From assembly GCA_026929865.2 (NCBI GenBank), contig CM049395.1:13258501-13322500 (forward strand): 64,000 bases of DNA, in the 5' to 3' direction. Under the pieces are notes generated by a model. It did no database searches. It was not told the DNA's origin and saw only the letters and a list, made by a program, of their open reading frames with translations. Shown piece by piece: positions 1 through 19,316 of this stretch; the first letter of the stretch is position 1; each line of letters starts with the position of its first letter. The stretch is from Hyperoplus lanceolatus. Its lineage: Eukaryota; Chordata; Actinopteri; Uranoscopiformes; Ammodytidae. The translations under genes and the position numbers were made by a program.

Positions 1-1912
1 GAGAGAGGAGGAAACACAGATAAGAAAAGGGCAAAAACTAAATATGAGAAGAGGGAGAACATTGTTTTTTTAAGAATAATATTAATAGTGCTTCTTAGAG
101 GAGCTTATTGGGTGCTTATTATCGGAGACACAACATTGTATATCTGTTAATGAGATAGCTAAATAAATGCTGGGAAAGGGAAGATGAAGAATTTCAGATA
201 AGAGAAAGCACTGCCAATGTGTCTACCTGAGGGCAGTAGACAGTGAATTGACCACAGTGCACTAATTTGTGGGCTGCCAATGAGTCCACTAGTGGACCTT
301 ATCAGTTAATGTGATAGAATAGACATGCATGGTTGAGGTGCATACATGTTTTAATTAACGTCTGACATAAGCTTAAAAAACAAAGGAAAATTATTTCTTA
401 GGGACACTATAAAGGTGCATATAAAGTCACACTTTCATAACATGGCAGACAGTGAATACTACACACTGTAACTGTATACTGTAGGCAGTGATTTGGAACA
501 CAAACAATGTTCTGCACCTGACACTGACTTATGATGGCCATAGTCAGGTGTGAAGCAAAATTGATGTATTTCTCTACAGACACCAATAAAGTATTATATT
601 ATTAGGCTTTTACTCTTGTGAGATTCTTTGTTTGAACTTTCAGTGCACTTTTAGTCCGGTCATGTTTGTGAGTGTGGGATTTTATGTCAGCTTGGCTTTC
701 TAAATCAGCCTGGTAAAAATGTTCTTAGACAACATATCGGGTGTAAAAAGATTTATATGATGAAACAGCTCACTGTTATATAACAACAGAAGCAGTGCCT
801 TCACTGTTTGGCCTCAGACTCAAGTCAGTGGAAATATGACTCACCCTTGTGAGGAAAACTGAATATATTTCAATGAGAAAAACTATTCAACAAGTAATAA
901 TTTTCCATTTTGTCAAGGAGAAAAGTGAGCTGACACCAACATTGGAAGAAACAATATTGTGGTCAAATTTACATCTATATACTGAATGACAAGGAGTTCA
1001 TGTTTTAGTGGTAATCATTACTGCTCAAGGCTGTAGCCGTGGAGTCAACAATATGGGGGACCACATCTGCCATTAGGGGCAGGGGGTCTCTAGGAATGGT
1101 CAAAAACAATGTCACATGGGATACTGACCTAACTGTTACCTTTTAATGACTCAAGTTAAGTGTTCCTATTGGTATGGTGTTACAATAATAAATGTCTCAT
1201 CAACAACATTGGGAGCATTAACCGATCCTAATATATTATAAAAAGCTGGTGAGTGGGATATGCTCAGATTGTGTGGGCTCGCTAATGCAATCACAATTCA
1301 CAGTGATATGGCTTACGTAACATATTACAATTACAATTATTCTAATTATGATTACATTACCTAATTATTATTTCAGATGGTGGGACAAGGCTGCCTTTTT
1401 GCCGCATCATTAAGGGTAATGTGTACCCCTCAGTGTATATATTATAATTACGACCTTGATTAAGAAGATTCACAGGAGACTATTGTATCATCTAAACAAT
1501 AGGCTCAGCTGATCATGATGTTCTTCAATTTCACATGATTTTAAAGACCCATCTGTGCATTTTATATAATTTCATCAAGGCAATAAATAATAATTGAATA
1601 TAAATCCAACATTTTATTCTAATTTAAAACTACTAATATATTGTTGGTTTATCTGGAAAGAGAGACTTAAACAAAACTCATCCGGTCACTGTTTGCCACA
1701 TTTTTACATGTGCTCATTTAAACCAAATACTACTCAGCCACCCAATTACAACAGCTGACAATGCTGGATTCTGTCCTACACAAGATTTCCAAAAACATGC
1801 TACAAAAATGGTTTAATTGACCTTTGCAATACACATGGTGCTGTGCTATAGTCTGACAGGTTGAGTTGAAATGAATGTGAGTTGAATTTGTGTGTTGGAC
1901 TGCTGTTTGTCT
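1..1912. other. Intronic sequence, no gene recognised
   Basis: AT-rich, non-repetitive-looking DNA. I found no splice-bounded coding exon, no long open frame and no element termini on either strand. By context it is probably csmd intron. Confidence 0.5.
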
Positions 1913-2045
1913 ATTTATGTTATTTTCTACCTCGTACTTTTTATAGTATTTATTCAAATGTTTTTTTTTTACTGCGAACTGGAACTGTGAACTAAATTGC
2001 CCTTCTTGGGATAAATAAAGCTTTTTCTGATTTTCTGATTCTGAC
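1913..2045 (+). repeat. LINE 3' tail (L2/Rex-like), plus orientation
   Basis: The segment ends in the phrase typical of fish LINE 3' tails: a 'ttgcccttcttgggataaataaag' type motif followed by short tandem copies of TTCTGAT. Only the 3' end is present, as expected for a 5'-truncated insertion. The clade is uncertain. Confidence 0.5.
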
Positions 2046-4200
<2,155 letters not shown>

Positions 4201-4592
4201 GAAATGCAGAGCCAGTAAACATAATTTGAAATGTAAATGGGAAATGGGAACAGGAAAAGAGATGTGTTTCAAAGTGGTGAAAAGGGACTTAAAAGAAGGC
4301 TGGTGGTTACAAAAAGAGTAGCAGTGAGAGAGGCAAACCGCAGGAGGAAAGCAGCACAAAAAGATAATAAAGAAGAAAATTCAAGGGAGAAGGGAAAATG
4401 ACATGAAGAAAAGAAAAAGAAAAGATTCATGTTTCAAAAGAGGGTAGTGGAAAATATTGATGAGTGCCTATTTATTTGGCAAATGTAACTGAATCGTTCA
4501 TGGCAAGGTACTGGGAATGGAAAAGGTTCATCCAGAGATATTGAGGCCCTTTTGTGGTGCACTTTGAGTTGGCAGACAAGCCCAGAAAGAAT

Positions 4593-4700
4593 CAAGGTGC
4601 TGTCATAAAAATAATAATCTGCATTTGTATAGCACCTTTCATACATAAAATGCCGCTTAGAGTGCTTTACATGCACAAAATAAAGATAATACAATACAAG
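4593..4700 (+). repeat. Dispersed repeat fragment ('tatagcacctttcata' type)
   Basis: Contains the phrases 'tgtatagcacctttcata' and 'agtgctttacatgca', which I recognise from widespread vertebrate dispersed repeats. Boundaries and class cannot be fixed from one copy. Confidence 0.35.
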
Positions 4701-6149
4701 CACTCTAGACACCTAAACCTTCCTCGAGAAAAGTCGTGTTCAGGGCTGGAGGGGAAATCTTCCATTTATGCGGCACAATGTGGGCTGTGGCTTGGGCGTA
4801 TAAGGTATTCCCAACGGTGTCAACGTACAATAAAACCATGCAATCGTTTTTACCAGTTTTCTGCAAGAGATGTTTGCTGAAGTATAGGGTGTCAAAAAAA
4901 ATCTAATTTGTTCAAGCAAGGCAAGGGAATTTGATTATGGTGTGTCTTCCATTTTCTTCTGTTTATGTTTAACACAGAGAAGAAATCCGCAGTGACATCA
5001 TTTTGGCATTCCCCCTGTTTGCAGATTATGTTGTCCTTTATAGCTGAATCCCCTGGAGATGTCAACAATCATCAGCTTCATGACTGCAAAAATAGTTGGT
5101 TGTTTGTTCCATGATGATCAACTGCTTCATGGATATACCATTCCATATATCCATACAAGTGACAGCCAGTTGTGCGCACCAAAGAAGACAAAAATTCCAT
5201 CACACCACCGGGTGAGATGGGGTTGGTGAGTAGGGTGTGACCCTAGATGAGTGTAAGAATGAGAAAATTTTGGCGAACAGCAGGAACATGACACTGATTG
5301 AAAGAGGCCAGTTGAGGAAGTTCTTAAAAATGGTAATGTTGCCTTACCAGTCAACTGAGAGGGGGTTCAGTGGAAGAGCCAGGGCCATCTCCAACCTGGG
5401 GGACTGTGGATCCCCCAAAGAAGGTGAAAGAAGGTATCACAAAAGTGACATCTGGGCTGCTGATCTCACTGTAAGAAGTGATTTTGTCCTGGTTAAATTA
5501 CTAGAAAATGACCTGGATAAGTCACTAGAAAATTGATGATTGAATGGAAATTATTAATAGCTACTCCTGTTTCTATTGCAGCCAATAAAGTAATTAAAAA
5601 TTAAATTGTTTGTATAATGGAGAGAGAGAGAGAGATTCAAAGAGAGAGGTCTGACTGACACAGAGAAAAGTCAATAGAGATTAGAAAATAGGACCGATAA
5701 ACAGTTTACAATCCAATGAAAATCAAATCGTTATAATATCATACCATACTTCCATCACACCCATCAAAACTGACACATCTTCTCTCATGTGTCATGGATT
5801 TAGGAAGGAAGACTGGTGTGTGGGCATCACACAATATGGGTCCCAATATCCATACTTCCATGTTATTAAGTATGCCAGAACAAGAGGCAGGATGCAACAT
5901 ATCAACATACATGCATCTAACATGCAGAATGCAAACAATACCTAGATGGCCTGGGTATGGGGATTTGGGTATGCTGACCCACAATCCTCTGTGCAGTGGA
6001 AGTCCCATCGACTGTGGCCTCGAGAGAGAACAACCAGCAATGCAACATATCGATAAGCAGCAGGATCAAGTTCAAGGTGCTATGTTATGATAGTAGTGTG
6101 TTCCAATTGTATGCACACTGCATGCAAACTACATACTTTACAAAAGTAA
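4701..6149. other. Intronic sequence, no gene recognised
   Basis: The open frames here (longest 99 codons, 5237..5536 plus) show no recognisable domain and no exon-like splice context. A short (GA)n run lies near 5619. Confidence 0.45.
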
Positions 6150-6151
6150 AA

Positions 6152-6198
<47 letters not shown>
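6150..6198 (+). repeat. Compound poly(A)/(TA)n/(CA)n tract
   Basis: A run of A passes into TA repeats and then CA repeats. Confidence 0.9.
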
Positions 6199-8243
<2,045 letters not shown>

Positions 8244-8974
8244 AAGTTACAGCTACTCAACCTGACATTCAACCCGCCAGCTAGCAGACAGGAACATGAA
8301 ACAGGAAATTGCTTTTGGGACAGCCAATCAGGAAAAGCTCTGGATAAACAGGAAGAACCCGTCACAGTGGCTGTGTCAGGTGTCAGTCATTTTTACAATG
8401 ACTTGCCCACATGCCTCAATGAAACCGTCAATCATCTCTTAATCCCACCTCTGGAGAAACGTATTTAGGATTGTATTAATTTGTGCATAGTGGACGCCAA
8501 TTCAATTAAGTCTTCAGGCCTGTTCAGTGAAATCTCAACCATATAACTGCTACATATCCCCCCGTATCTGTTTTGCCTTTGCATCTGCACTGTTACTCAT
8601 ATAATAAAAGGAAAAATGCAAAACACTGCCGAAACAACAAAACTTTTTGTCTCACACAACTCCTTTTGTTGAAATGTGATTAACCCTCCTGTATATGTTC
8701 CGGGTCAAATTGACCCGTTTTGAAGTTTGAAGATCTAGGAAAAATAGTTAAAAGTACTTTTTCAGTATGAAACTTCTTCTGCTTGCCTTAATTAGGGTAA
8801 TCAACATATAATATGAAAATAGTTCATCTCACATAGTTGCAACCACCCCCTGCATGTTTATATCACATAGATACTGTTCGGGTCAAGTTGACCCAGCAGT
8901 AAAACTGGAGGTAAAAGGGTGTCAAATGTAAGACTATTTCTTTCTTTACAACTGTGAGACATATTTCACCCAAA

Positions 8975-9028
<54 letters not shown>

Positions 9029-9199
9029 AGAGAGACACAGGTGCAAGTGTTACGACTTTTGACGGGAACCATTATGTTCTCGCGGGAACACTCCACCCAC
9101 ATTCAGTGGCCACTCAACAGGGGAGGGGCAAAACATATAAAAGATTATCTGCATGGGAGTCCTACCAACATTACACTCTGTCAGGCAGACCTTTACAAA

Positions 9200-9830
9200 A
9201 TGAGCAGTAGAAGCAAAAGGATGACAGTCCACGAAGCTCTGGAAGTCATCATTGATCATGCTAGTGAAATAGAGGAGGATGTATCTTGAGCTAAATTCTG
9301 ATTCTAATGATTCTGATTTTGAACCAGATGAGGGAATTGCTATTCCTATTCCTCCAAGCAAGACATTCATGTAAAAAAAATGTGAAATACAGTGAATACT
9401 TCATCCCCAAATATGCGTCAGGCAAAACTCACTGCAGAAAACATAATAAAGACAGTGTCAGGGCCCACTAGGATGGCAGTGACTTGTGTGACTGACATCA
9501 AGTCAGTGAGCTGGTCATGCCAGATTCAATACAGAATTCTGGAAATGCCTAATGTAGAAGGGAGGTGTGTTTTAATGGGAGAAGTGGAAGAAACTAGATA
9601 AAACACATTTAGATGCGTATTTGGGGCTCCTCATCCTGGCTGGGGTCTATAAGTCGAATGATGAATCAACAGCCAGTCTGTGGGATGCAGAGACAGGCAG
9701 GGCTATATTTCAAGCCACAATGTCTCTTGAAACTTTGCACATTTTCTCCAGAGTAATCAGACTTGATAATCGAGAAACAAGGGCTGGTAAATGGGAGAGA
9801 GACAAGCTGGCAGCTGTTGGGACAGTGTGA
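9200..9830 (+). pseudogene. piggyBac transposase (PGBD-like) fragment, N-terminal part, frameshifted
   Basis: The relic starts at an ATG giving MSSRSKRMTVHEALEVI. It is followed by an acidic segment and then by the conserved entry to the PGBD transposase domain: GPTRMAVT, EMPNVEGRC and LLILAGVYKS with TASLWDAETGRA and NRETRAGKWERDKLA. The pieces lie in different reading frames, with a stop soon after the first segment and a further frame break near 9590-9620. The functional enzyme would cut and paste the element at TTAA. This copy cannot be translated through and lacks the rest of the catalytic core on this strand. The same order of motifs is present in antisense at 36010-36945. Confidence 0.8.
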
Positions 9831-9875
9831 GACAAGAGGGTAGAGCAACTTCCACTACTCTATAACCCAGGCACA

Positions 9876-10079
9876 TTATGCATTATTCTTCTTCTCTGGG
9901 GCTCCTCCAACAGGCTTTTCAGTGTAAACCTGCATGTTCAATGCATAGCTGGTGTTTGCATCACATGCTGCCCGGATTTTTATCCCATATTTAGCTGGTT
10001 TGGAAGGCATGTATTGCCTTAATGGGCAGCAACCTCTGAATGCCACCAGCATTTCATACACTGTGATATTAGGGCCTGG
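9876..10079 (-). pseudogene. piggyBac transposase core fragment in inverted orientation
   Basis: The minus strand encodes YEMLVAFRGCCPLRQYMPSK, then a KPAKYGIKI and MQVYTEKP stretch. This is the transposase segment that should follow the N-terminal fragment, but it reads on the opposite strand, so part of the element was inverted after insertion. In the family the motif is normally D-E-M-x-x-x-F-x-G, with the Asp catalytic. Here the Asp position is Tyr, so the site is dead even apart from the rearrangement. Confidence 0.8.
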
Positions 10080-10082
10080 GTT

Positions 10083-10372
10083 ATTTTTTTCATTTATTTT
10101 TTATATTTTTTAACCTTTATTTATACAGGTAAATCCCATTGAGACCGAAGACTCTTTTGCAAGGGAGACCTGTTTTCCTTTCCCACGTTACCATTCACAC
10201 ACACATACCGATAGCAGGCTAAGTATCGACATTCACACGAGGCAAGGTGGGTGAAGTGTCTTGCCCAAGGACACAACAACCATGACACAGGTGGCAGGGC
10301 GGGGATCGAACCTCCAACCCTTTGATCATCAGCCGACCCGCTCTACCAACTGAGCCACAGTTGCCCTTATTA
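10083..10372 (-). mobile_element. tRNA-derived SINE inside piggyBac copy 1
   Basis: Read on the minus strand, the segment begins with a tRNA-like head. An A-box-like TGGCTCAGTTGG lies at about 10346-10357 and a B-box-like GGTTCGATCC at 10303-10312. The body contains 'ccttgggcaagacacttcac' and the 3' end is an A/T-rich tail ('tataaataaaggtt'). This is the composite layout of a tRNA-headed SINE with a LINE-type tail. The tRNA part does not fold as a complete gene and runs straight into the SINE body, so it is not a tRNA gene. The insertion lies within the inverted part of the piggyBac copy. Confidence 0.75.
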
Positions 10373-10680
10373 TAGAGTAATGTTGGTCTTTCAAAAGTAA
10401 TAAAGTGGTGAAACATTTAAAAAAAAAGTTTGAACATATATTTTTTAATGAAAAACGAGTGAATTATCCTAATTGAACCATTCCTTGTTAGAGGTAAGGA
10501 ACACCATTGCACTAAATATTGATAGACTAGTTAGTAATGGAGTTAGTAATGAAATGTTCACACTGCTTTTTAGGATGTTTTTGGTTTAGGACATCTTTTG
10601 GATAATAAACATGCACCTGGTCAAATTGATCCGGGAACACCATTGATGTTCCTGACAAATGAACACAACAGGAGGGTTAA

Positions 10681-15040
<4,360 letters not shown>

Positions 15041-15432
15041 TAGGGCTGTCAAACGATTAACATTTTTAATCAGATTAATCACAGGATTCTGTTGATTAAT
15101 CACAATTAATCACGATTAATTTTACCAATAATATAATAATAATAATAAATATGCCCGGAAAATTCGAATTATCTATATCTATTGTTGTATGAACGGAAAG
15201 ATAAAGGACAGGAGGTGGATATGTACATTTAAAATTAGTATTTGTATTAATTAAAAATCCAAATGATGGTGTTAATACTACATTTAAATCAAACTAAAAT
15301 ATATACCTACCACACCATAATTCAATTGGTCTGTCTCTTGACTATGTCTTTGGGCAAACATAGGCTATATAATGGCATTTATTTGGTGAATCTATAGGTT
15401 GTGCATTCTTGAATACAACTTGATTACAGTCC

Positions 15433-15473
<41 letters not shown>

Positions 15474-15908
15474 TTATACACGCGACCACATCGTAGGGGA
15501 CTGTTCATTTGTACCAGGAAGCCCACGTTACGTTGATGTCAACTCACACACACCTCTGAAAACTGCAGATGTTTGTGTCCTCGCGGGCTCTGAACAGAGC
15601 GGACAATGTTTCTCCTCCTGTTGCTCCCGACATCAACTGTCACCCGCGGCAGTTGATTTTATATAGGCTACTATCTATGCCCCAGACACAGACGTGACCG
15701 TTAGCAGTTTAAAACACGGCATGCTGTTATGTTTGGCTGCGTGCAGCTACTGATACTTGGTCTGTCACAACGAGTGACTGTAGTACAGAGCCGGTGGGAT
15801 GCACGGGGTGGATCATTCTGCACATGCGTTATATGCGTTAAAAAAATGAACGCCGTTAATTCCAGAAATTAATCACCCTGCGTTACCGCGATAATTTTGA
15901 CAGCCCTA
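15041..15908 (+). mobile_element. Non-autonomous hAT element, family 'TAGGGCTGTCAAA', copy A
   Basis: Terminal inverted repeats start TAGGGCTGTCAAACGATTAA and end TTTTGACAGCCCTA. The 8-bp duplication ataaaaac flanks it exactly (15033-15040 and 15909-15916). TAG...CTA ends with 8-bp duplications are hAT hallmarks. The interior has TTAATCAC repeats near both ends and a (GT)n tract at 15436-15468. No transposase is encoded. Open frames shared with copy B reflect DNA identity only. Confidence 0.88.
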
Positions 15909-15974
15909 ATAAAAACATCTCCTCGTCTCCTTGAATAACTGAATTATAATTATTTTCCTCGCCCAAAACTACAT

Positions 15975-16553
15975 TTGGTTACATTAGGTTCTGCCTTCAC
16001 AGATCACATGTGGGATTCAGTCCTGGTTCGGATACACTCTACCTCCATGTGCGCCCGACACGCTCTTGTGCAATTCAAAGTAGTACATCGTATCCACATA
16101 TCTAAAACTAAACTAGCTCGTATGTTCCCCGATGTAGACCCGACCTGTGATAGCTGTAAGAGCGCACCGGCATCACTCTTTCACATGTACTGGCTATGTC
16201 CCACCTTGAGTGGGTTCTGGACATCAGTTTTTCAAACTATGTCTGAAGTACTTCAACATCAAATCGAGCCGAACCCTTTTACTGCTATTTTTGGCATAGC
16301 TCCCAATTCAGGCTTGCCTAAGGTGAAGCTAAAGGTACTGGCCTTTATCTCTTTGCTTGCTCGTAGAGCTATCTTGTTCAAATGGAAAGATCCCGCCCCT
16401 CCCTCCCACTCTCATTGGCTTAGAGACATTATGTCATGTATGAATCTGGAGAAAATTCGTTGCACTGCCCATGAATCTGAGACTAAATTTTATAGAATGT
16501 GGCGCCCCTTCCTGGACTACTATGAGAAGCCGACCACAATGGTTGAGGAGTAG
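15975..16553 (+). pseudogene. L1-like ORF2 C-terminal fragment
   Basis: An open stretch of 192 codons matches the C-terminal end of L1/Tx1-type ORF2 proteins. It has a basic region (SMCARHALVQFKVVHRIH) and a Cys/His cluster of the form CDSCK...HMYWLCP followed by FW. It also has the family-typical tail (KWKDPAPPSHSHWLRDI, then KFYRMWRPFLDYY). The apurinic endonuclease and reverse transcriptase domains are missing because of 5' truncation, so it cannot move itself. The open frame is uninterrupted, which suggests a fairly recent insertion. Confidence 0.75.
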
Positions 16554-16831
16554 CTACCCCCTCCCCTTTTTTATTTGATATAATTTTTTTTTTTTTTTTT
16601 TTTTTTTAATAATATATATATTTTTTTTTTTTTTTTTTTTTTAATTGGTTGTTTGTTTTTGTTTCTTGTGTGTGTTTGTGTTTCTGATGCAGGACTGTTT
16701 GTGATTGGGTGGGATATGGGTGGGGTATGCGGGAGGGAAAAAGGGGGAAAAAAATTTAATAATCCATTGTATTGCAGCTGCATGATAGTACTTTGTGATT
16801 TAATAAAAAAACCTTTAAAAAAAAAAAAAAA
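15975..16831 (+). mobile_element. 5'-truncated L1-type LINE with 3' UTR and poly(A)
   Basis: The end of an L1-like ORF2, then a T-rich 3' UTR (T runs 16577-16642) and a terminal A run at about 16817-16831 after an AATAAA-like signal. This is a typical truncated retroinsertion. The 5' end was not delimited by a target-site duplication. Confidence 0.75.
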
Positions 16832-17316
16832 GAAATGTGTTTTATACAGTTGAGTGTACTGTATACTGTATGTGAACTATTATAAATAAATCAGTGATTC
16901 TTGAGAACTGGGACAAAAGGCTGTCTTCAAAATGTAACTGCTGTTATGTTTAAAACTAAAAATATTTAAAATTGTAGATGTTATTAGGGATCAAGAATAG
17001 AATGTCCGGAGCACAATTATGCCCTTTAATTTGATTTTATCATTATTATGTCAAATATATGACACTTGTTATCTTCTCACGATGTCCAAAACAGTGTGTC
17101 CACAGAGAAGGTTTCAATCTTTCATATGCAATTAAACATATTAAAAATGTACTTTAATGATTAAAAAGAGCTTTTTTCATCAAAAGCAACACTAAATAAT
17201 CTCTCATTTCAATAAAAACTGTTTTTCTACAAAAAAAAAAAAAAAAAAAAAAAAAAAACTACATTTGACAAGTTTACTTTTGAGCACTTCACGTTGTAAT
17301 TTAATTTTGCCAAATA
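16832..17316. other. Intronic sequence with an A run
   Basis: No gene recognised. Contains a poly(A) run of 28 at about 17231-17258, possibly the tail of another retroinsertion whose body I cannot identify. Confidence 0.5.
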
Positions 17317-18522
17317 CACTCAACAAAAATATAAACGCAACACTTTTGTTTTTGCTCCCATTTTTCATGAGATGGACTTAAAGATCTAAAATTCATTCCG
17401 GATACACAATTGTACCATTTCTCTCAAACATTGTTCACCAATCTGTCTAAATGTGTGATAGTGAGCACTTCTGCTTTGCTGAGATAATCCATCCCACCTC
17501 ACAGGTGTGCCACATCAAGATGCTGATCTGACATCATGATTAGTGCACAGGTGTGCCTTAGACTGTCCACACTAAAAGGCCACCCTGAAATGTGCAGTTT
17601 TGTCTCACAGCAAAATGCCACAGATGCCACAAGCATTGAGGGAGCGTGCAATTGGCATGCTGACAGCAGGAATGTCCACCAGATCTGTTGCTTGTGCATT
17701 GAATGTTCATTTCTCCACCATAAGCCGTCTCCAAAGGCATTTCGGAGAATATGGCAGTACATCCAACCAGCCTCACAACCGCAGACCACGTGTAACCACA
17801 CCAGCCCAGGACCTCCACATCCAGCAGGTTCACCTCCAAGATCATCTGAGACCAGCCACTGAGACAGCTGCTGAAACAATTGGTTTGCATAACCAAACAA
17901 TTTCTGCACAAACTGTCAGAAACCGTCTCAGGGAAGCTCAACTGCATGCCCGTCGTCCTCATCGGGGTCTTGACCTGACTCTAGCTCGTCGCCGTAACAG
18001 ACTTGAGTGGGCAAATGCTCACATTCGATGGCGTCTGGCACGTTGGAGAGGTTTTCTCTTCACGGATGAATCTCGGTTTACATTGTTCAGGGCAGATGGC
18101 AGACAGCGTGTGTGGCGTCGTGTGGGTGAGCGCTTTGCTGATGTCAATGTTGTGGATCGAGTGGCCCATGGTGGTGGTGGGGTTATGGTATGGGCAGGCA
18201 TCTGTTATGGACGAAGAACACAGGTGCATTTTATTGATGGCATTTTGAATGCACAGAGATACCGTGATGAGATCCTGAGGCCCATTGTTGTGCCATATAT
18301 CCATGAACATCACCTCAGGTTTCAGCAAGATAATGCACGGCCCCATGTTGCAAGGATCTGTACACAATTCTTGGAAGCTATCATACATTTAGACAGATTT
18401 ATGAACAATGCTTGAGAGAAATGGTAAAATTGTATATCTGGAATGAATTTTAGATCTTTAAGTCCATCTCATGAAAAATGGGAGCAAAAACAAAAGTGTT
18501 GCGTTTATATTTTTGTTGAGTG
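17317..18522 (+). mobile_element. Tc1/mariner element, internally deleted
   Basis: TA dinucleotides flank it (17315-17316 and 18523-18524). The inverted repeats are about 145 bp long (17317-17462 and 18378-18522), starting CACTCAACAAAAATATAAA. The total is about 1.2 kb, against about 1.6 kb for full-length Tc1 elements with one transposase gene. The missing part is the 3' third of the transposase. The deletion junction falls directly at the inner edge of the right inverted repeat. Confidence 0.92.
17615..18415 (+). pseudogene. Tc1-type transposase, C-terminally truncated
   Basis: The open frame runs 266 codons from ATG 17615 without a break; family members are about 340. In order: a paired-type helix-turn-helix (LRERAIGMLTAGMSTRSVA), a second DNA-binding helix region (TISAQTVRNRLREA), then the catalytic core. 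The first catalytic Asp is in FTDESRF, followed by a GGGGVMVWAGI glycine stretch. The second Asp is in QQDNARPH. The family then continues with a W-P-x-x-S-P-D-x-N-P-I-E-H-x-W motif carrying the third acidic residue. Here the frame instead runs from CTQFLEA into inverted-repeat sequence and stops. With one of three metal-binding residues gone it cannot catalyse transposition. It may still bind its inverted repeats. Confidence 0.9.
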
Positions 18523-18524
18523 TA

Positions 18525-19156
18525 GTAAGTTTTATTGAATAGAACGTATGTATCTCCATGTTACCTTACAGAACCGTTACAGAATCTGTTAGCGGGTGGA
18601 CTATAGACCGGTGCTTTGTACCGCACAACACTGGACCGCAAGGTGCACACGTCAGCTTGTATTTCGGGGGAAATCCTCATATAATGTCTCTGCTTAAACT
18701 CTGCTGCTGATTTGACATTGTGTATTTTAAAAAGCAAATATATTTTCTAAGTAATTATCCATCTAAATCAACAAGCCATAAAGGCAACTCACACAACATT
18801 TTACTGGGGCACAACAGAACAGCATTGGGGCAACTGGCCCAGTAAACAGGGGTGTAGCGACGCCTTCAATGTGTGCAACAAGATGCTGCATAACTATCTT
18901 CTATGTTATGCAGTATGTTGTGGAGAGTGCAGTTTCATTTACTGCAATCTGTTGGAGCAGCAGAATCAAAGCCAGTGACTCGAAATGGACAACACTACAC
19001 CCCTATTTTAAGTGGGAGGCTCTTCCAGAATCACTTTAATGAGGATTGGTACAGAATGTCGTTTCTACTAACAGCAACAACCATCTGTGCCGGGGAGGAG
19101 ACTCCTACAATCGGAATAATTGGACTACCCACATGTAAATGTTTAATTGACCTTCT
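18525..19156. other. Intronic sequence, no gene recognised
   Basis: No element ends or exons recognised. Confidence 0.45.

Positions 19157-19316
<160 letters not shown>

Larger units (their letters stand above)
8684..10676 (+). mobile_element. piggyBac-type DNA transposon, copy 1 (degenerate)
   Basis: TTAA stands on both sides (8680-8683 and 10677-10680). The termini are inverted repeats beginning CCCTCCTGT and followed by TATGTTC or an equivalent. TTAA targets are diagnostic of the piggyBac superfamily. Palindromes of the type CGGGTCAAATTGACCCG lie just inside the left end (about 8700 and 8879), and a weaker one lies inside the right end (about 10615). The interior holds transposase remnants in two orientations, a (CA)n tract (8976-9020) and a SINE. 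Comparison with the copy at 35762-37494 confirms the family. The element is about 2.0 kb, against roughly 2.5 kb or more for autonomous piggyBac elements (family knowledge). It is non-functional. Confidence 0.85.

Noticed and set aside
5237..5536. 99-codon plus-strand frame as a host gene
   Set aside because: No recognisable domain, no splice or promoter context, length within chance expectation for 64 kb of six-frame translation.
10303..10357. tRNA gene
   Set aside because: A-box and B-box motifs are present but flow into a SINE body and tail; no complete cloverleaf or acceptor stem.
15436..15666. Similar small frames containing 'TPLKTADVCVLAGS' on the plus strand here and on the minus strand at 28596-28868
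   Set aside because: They are not a conserved gene. They lie in matching parts of two inverted copies of one hAT element, so the likeness is DNA identity.
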